NCBI GenBank assembly: GCA_950295325.1
Contig: CATNTY010000036.1
Coordinates: 1-32,079, forward strand
Reading direction: 5' to 3'
Source of the DNA: Polytrichum commune
Lineage: Eukaryota; Streptophyta; Polytrichopsida; Polytrichales; Polytrichaceae
DNA length: 32,079 bases
Under the pieces are notes generated by a model that saw only the letters and a list, made by a program, of their open reading frames with translations, was not told the DNA's origin and did no database searches. The translations under genes and the position numbers were made by a program. Shown here piece by piece: positions 28,418 to 32,079 of this stretch. Position 1 is the stretch's first letter. Every line of letters starts with the position of its first letter.

Positions 28418-30466
28418 ATGACTTATATTCCTGCTAAAGTAGAGTTGGGGATGGTTGTCCTCTATGCACATGGAGTGAGAGTCCCACTTACCTTTCAGAT
28501 GGAAGAGGATAGACTAGCTTACGTGACGTCACAACGTCTGAGTCTTCGGTTTGGCTTCAAAGAGGACACTATTAATGTTGAGGAGGATATTTTTGACGAT
28601 TTGACGTCAAAGCTTACACACACGCTTGGTCGGTTATCGCAGCGAGATGAGAGCAATAATTTGTTTTGGAGTCTTTATCCAGGTAGTTACCGAGTGTATG
28701 GCCTCACTGATTCTCAGATGACTGCATCTACTGAGATCCTCACTCCTCGTTGTTCCTCTACATGCATCATTCAAACTCTTTTGCCACGTGATGTGAAGGT
28801 CAAGCTCAAGCCCGGTCTCGACACGCCAATTGTAGAAAACGTTAGAGTTCAGTATGTAATTACATTTTCTTCAGATGAAGAGGGTAGTCCCACCAGGCCC
28901 CCGCCTCAGGTTATAGTTAGTGGGAACACTCCTAAAGTATATTCTTTGTCGCAAAAGACTGTTAGCATATTTCCATTGCTAAAACAACTTGCAGGAAGGC
29001 CGGGAAAAAAAATATTCTAAAAAAATTAGATTACTCAGTGATTAGACACAAAAGAGTAGAGTACCTTCCTGCTATGTTCGATGGTGTCGTCATATTTGAG
29101 TTGCCACCCGCTGGTGACACGGCCGCACGGTCACATGCCAAGTCAATGCAGGGAATGGACAAGCGTTACGACGGCCATGTGTGGACGAAGACCATCACAA
29201 CCAACATCACAAACGACGTTGGTTTGTCTTTCCGTTATTCCACCTTCGTTGGACACTTGCGTTGCAACAATAAGAAGTGCGAATATTTGAACCGCCGACC
29301 TCGAATCTTCCAAGTCAACGAGACATAGTTTGAAGGTTGTACCCTCCAAGCCTTTGTAGTGGATCAATCACCCCCAACTGACTCTACGCTTGTTTGCAAG
29401 GTATGTAAAGAACCCCCGGCATGTATTGCCAAATGTGGAGCTAAGATTTATTATGTGGTTGGCAAAAGCAACCGAACCAGAGCGTGTATCCACCTAGGAA
29501 TTCATGATCACCCAGTGAAGGTGGGCGACTACAAAGACACTAAGGCTGAGATCAGTGGCCTAATTGAAGAGCAGATCGAGAAGACTCCACAAGCTACCAA
29601 GAGTGCAGTGGTGTTGGAGGCTAGCAAAGTTCTAATTGGAAACTATCTTCTTCAACCCGAGGACGTGCCACCCAAGAAGTTGACTCTAGAGGAACTTGTT
29701 CCTGTATTTGACCGATGCAAGGACATGGCTTCTCCAAACATCCGCAACAAGGTCATGAGCTTCTGTTTCCTGAGAAGGTATGGTGTCATGGACTCTATCA
29801 CCAAACTCCGTGGAATTAGTTTATGGGCCTTTGTTCAGGAGAACAAATTTCCAGGTTAAGGGGCTGATCTTAACAAGGTTTTTGTCTTCAAGATGTCGGA
29901 AGTCGGGCCTGGTAGTGGGGTAGACTTGGTGAAGCGTATGCAGCCCGGTGAAGATTTGGAGAATGCCTGGATGATGTTTGACCATGTCAAACGGGTAAGA
30001 CAATGGACCACAATGGCATGCCACGTATATGACTCCACGTATTGCCGTGTCATGACCATTGCAAGCTGTGACATGCAATCCGAGGACTCTGAGGCCCAGA
30101 TCATTTTTTGGAAGAATCTCAATGCTGTCATGGAGAGGAATGGCGTTGTCAAGCCCAACTTCAAGGGTTTCATGGCCGACAGCGTCTAGGCCAACTGGAA
30201 TGCAGTTCGGGTCATATATGGCAACGGGAAGAAGGACGACCGTATGGACGACCGGGAGAGAACCTGTCAGTTTCACTGGACCCAGTCTATGGTTAAGTAC
30301 ACCGAGAAGTACATTCCCGAAGAACTCTGGGAGCACCACAAGAAGATGTGCCACCAATATAGGACCGCGAGGACCATGGACCAAGCGGAGAGTTTGTACC
30401 ACGGGCTACGTGCATGGTGGGTATCCGCCAGGGCAGTGACAGAGAAGGCACTAAACAAACTAGAAA
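28418..30466 (+). pseudogene. MULE-type transposase with WRKY-GCM1-like zinc finger, broken
   Basis: A long plus-strand frame, first ATG 28418. Order: an unknown N-terminal region (~200 codons); a zinc-binding region with CNNKKC, CKVC and a closing CIHLGIHDHPV of the WRKY-GCM1 type; a helical region; then the DDE core with Asp in CHVYDST (30031) and Asp in FMADS (30178), followed by RTCQFHW as in MULE transposases. The catalytic Glu is not reached because a CACTA-like end cuts the gene at 30467. Other breaks: a 1-base shift in an A8 run (about 29003-29010), TAG at 29326, TAA at 29857 and TAG at 30187. The frame is otherwise well kept, so inactivation looks fairly recent. The protein would cut and rejoin the ends of a Mutator-like element; its terminal inverted repeats were not found. 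Confidence 0.8.
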
Positions 30467-30492
30467 CACTATATTCGTTAAATTGAGACTTT
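30467..30492 (+). mobile_element. CACTA-like element terminus, copy 2
   Basis: 26 bases identical to 22753-22778, beginning CACTATATTCGTTAAATTGA, in the same orientation. It starts in the middle of the MULE transposase frame, whose last native codons are just before it. The element extends to the right, probably past the window edge. Its inner flank carries the inverted word CTAGTCTCAA and repeats related to those of copy 1. Confidence 0.65.
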
Positions 30493-30995
30493 CTCTAGTC
30501 TCAAATTAATATATGGATCAAACAACATTCCGTGTTCCGAAACTATATTGCGAACAATCTCAAATATATTATATGTTCTAATATCCCAAATCTATTATGT
30601 GTGGACATAAGCACATATGGTAGAGCACTCAACACCAACTTCATCAACAAAAACACTTTGGGTAGAGCACTCCAAACTAGTTTCATCCAATAAACATATA
30701 AAATGGTTTATATTATTAGCATGGTCAATAAAATATAGACATTGCAACATACAAAGTGCATGCAATAAATGCATTTTTCTTCAATGGACAATTTAGTCCC
30801 AAACTTAATAAAAAAATGAACTTCACATTTGTATTGAAATATAGTAAATGAATATTCATCCAACCCCAAACAATATAGCATTCGCAAGTTCTACCCAAAC
30901 TTTGCCCCAAGTTTGAGGAGCACACATATGAGTAATATATATTCGTCGAATTACATATTACACTATAATCATGCTAACACAATCCTACCAACTTC
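30493..30995. other. subterminal noncoding region of CACTA-like copy 2
   Basis: AT-rich, without coding frames. It contains two 42-bp-spaced repeats and other scattered TAGAGCACTC/CTACCCAAAC words. It separates the element end from the stop codon of the minus-strand ORF. Confidence 0.5.
30619..30704 (+). repeat. subterminal repeats with GGTAGAGCACTC core
   Basis: Two units begin TGGTAGAGCACTC and GGGTAGAGCACTC (core TAGAGCACTC at 30621 and 30663, 42 bp apart), each followed by ...TTTCATCCAA- or CTTCATCAAC-like sequence. The core matches the GGTAGGGCAATCCAAAC word of the array at 22895-23195, linking the two elements. Confidence 0.65.
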
Positions 30996-32079
30996 TCATT
31001 TAACGTGGGTTGCTTCTTCTGCGATCCGAGCAAGGTTGTCTTTTGCAAAAGTTATGTACTTTTGAGGGATGGACACCGATCCACTATGATTTTTCCGTGG
31101 TTTCCATGCTATGAATATGGAATCTGTATCTATCCAAGATGGACCATGCTCAGAATCCACCTTCCACCGAAAGTTAGGGTTTGTATCCCAGCCTGTATAA
31201 TGCCGAACAACATCTTCATTCCGTGATGTCGGTCGGTAGTACTCTACTTGTATTTGTCGAAAATGAGGGCTGGAAGTTACAAAATTTGGTTTGGACAAAG
31301 CTCTTGCCACCCACACTGGCTTTGCATATGTCTCATCTCCAGGACGCAAAATGAGCATATAACCTTCATGACAATCCACTGCAATGCGGAAAGATGGTGG
31401 CGGACGACTACTAGCAGGCCCCACGTAATGGTCGTCCACATCAAACTCCTCTCGAACCTCTCCATTTCCCAAAAGACTAGCCTCCGAAGCTTGTACATTG
31501 ACACGTGTTTGTGGCCAAAACCCATGCCTTAAAGTAAGGGGTGTATCTTCATGAAGGTTTGCCAAAGCGCCACGAACACGTGTCCAATATTGTATCCAAC
31601 TTCCGTAACGAAGCCAACACGATCCACCAACATCCGCTACCCTCAAACTCTCCCAATATTGTATGAAGCCTGATATGCCTTTACAAATGTCCTCCAAATT
31701 CTTCATGGGTATTGGTTTGCAAGGCTTAGGCTCTCCGTCAGGCAACATCGTCCTTCCTTCCCCATCAACACGCCATACAAGGAGACCCTCCGGCGGGCTC
31801 CAGTCTTGTGATGTGCACAACAACTTGTATTGCATGGCGGGGACACCATCGTCACGCACGTAGAACCGAAATTGTTGTGCCTTCGTATGCCCGATCAATC
31901 GGTGAGCTCCGCTTCGAATATACGGTTCTATAAATGCCTTGAAGTCTGGAACCTCCTCAATCATATGTGGGATGACGGGAATGTTCTCCAAATCCATGTA
32001 CGACTTCATCAACAATGGGATTGTTGGAAAATCCTCCTCGCGCAACTTCATGCTCCACCGCCCAAAGGACGCATCAATA
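30996..32079 (-). CDS. long uncharacterised ORF inside CACTA-like element, open at the window edge
   Basis: The frame is open from the right edge to a stop at 30996. The first ATG is at 32051 (351 codons), and the nine codons before it are also open, so the true start may lie outside. The composition is clearly protein-like and rich in Trp, Tyr and Pro. Regions: residues ~50-110 (RLIGHTKAQQFRFYVRDDGV; LLVWRVDGEGRTMLPDGEP), a Trp-rich middle (GSCWLRYGSWIQYWTRVRG), an acidic linker, and a C-terminal module (~residues 225-325, YAKPVWVARALS; QIQVEYYRP; WIDTDSIFIAWKP). The last resembles a small beta-barrel, BAH-like fold, in which an 'IxVxYYxP' strand and 'WKP' recur. I cannot assign a family. 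There are no stops or shifts, unlike every neighbour. Its place 529 bp inside the CACTA-like end suggests an element-encoded, possibly active, protein. Confidence 0.7.
   Translation of the reverse strand, partial: IDASFGRWSMKLREEDFPTIPLLMKSYMDLENIPVIPHMIEEVPDFKAFIEPYIRSGAHRLIGHTKAQQFRFYVRDDGVPAMQYKLLCTSQDWSPPEGLLVWRVDGEGRTMLPDGEPKPCKPIPMKNLEDICKGISGFIQYWESLRVADVGGSCWLRYGSWIQYWTRVRGALANLHEDTPLTLRHGFWPQTRVNVQASEASLLGNGEVREEFDVDDHYVGPASSRPPPSFRIAVDCHEGYMLILRPGDETYAKPVWVARALSKPNFVTSSPHFRQIQVEYYRPTSRNEDVVRHYTGWDTNPNFRWKVDSEHGPSWIDTDSIFIAWKPRKNHSGSVSIPQKYITFAKDNLARIAEEATHVK

Noticed and set aside
29821-30402. 193-codon minus-strand frame
   Set aside because: It is exactly antisense to the MULE transposase core, whose plus-strand motifs are clear; a shadow frame.
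28418-30466. Reassigned stop codons (TAG/TAA read as Gln)
   Set aside because: The stops are confined to transposon remnants that also have frameshifts, deletions and lost catalytic residues, and other frames end normally. Pseudogene decay explains them.

Overview
This window looks like intergenic nuclear DNA of a land plant with a repeat-rich genome. It holds no rRNA, tRNA, bacterial operon or CRISPR signal. What can be recognised is plant transposon content: a Ty3/gypsy chromovirus (integrase plus chromodomain), a second Ty3/gypsy element without a chromodomain, solo LTRs with 5-bp target-site duplications (TSDs), a MULE-type transposase with a WRKY-GCM1-like zinc finger, and CACTA-like termini. 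The species cannot be named. A non-flowering lineage is my guess from the flavour of the chromovirus and MULE proteins, not something shown here.

Layout. 1-3189 is mostly unassigned, with one possible terminal exon at the left edge and a 216-bp foldback (1419-1634). 3195-4129 is a clean solo LTR (family S, TSD TTAGA). 4135-7984 has no supportable gene and contains a C-rich tract. 7985-8242 is a rearranged, partly inverted third copy of the family-S LTR. From 9021 to 22750, minus strand, lies one decayed chromovirus. Read in its own direction it has gag (22750-22099), protease (about 21965-21750), a deletion that removed the reverse-transcriptase palm (about 21280), a tandemly duplicated RT/RNase H junction (20651-21108), the H2C2 zinc finger, integrase, chromodomain (end 9054) and a polypurine tract (9022-9033).

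The chromovirus is split inside its H2C2 finger by a 9.8-kb nested block (10297-20087, TSD CTCCT). The block is built from LTRs of a second family (L) at 10297, 11343, 17470 and 19930, and from a minus-strand, non-chromodomain Ty3/gypsy pol. That pol is itself split by a solo family-L LTR (17470-19071, TSD TGGAT). The L LTR at 11343-13267 is followed by a plus-strand primer-binding-site-like motif, opposite in direction to the pol beside it.

22753-30466 begins with a CACTA-like terminus that interrupts the chromovirus gag. It carries subterminal repeats, minus-strand ORFs of unknown function, an FCP1-like HAD phosphatase pseudogene and a second family-S solo LTR (25090-26065, TSD GCAAT). It ends with a plus-strand MULE-like transposase pseudogene. 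A second copy of the same CACTA-like terminus (30467) cuts that transposase. Beyond it lies a long intact minus-strand ORF of unknown function that runs off the right edge.

No gene here looks like an ordinary working host gene, except possibly the edge fragments. The coding pieces show in-frame stops (often TAG where related proteins have Gln), homopolymer frameshifts and lost catalytic residues. The sequence supports a relative history: chromovirus first; then family-L insertion in it and the first CACTA-like insertion in its gag; then further family-L nesting. The family-S insertion near the HAD gene and the second CACTA-like insertion into the MULE are separate, undated events.
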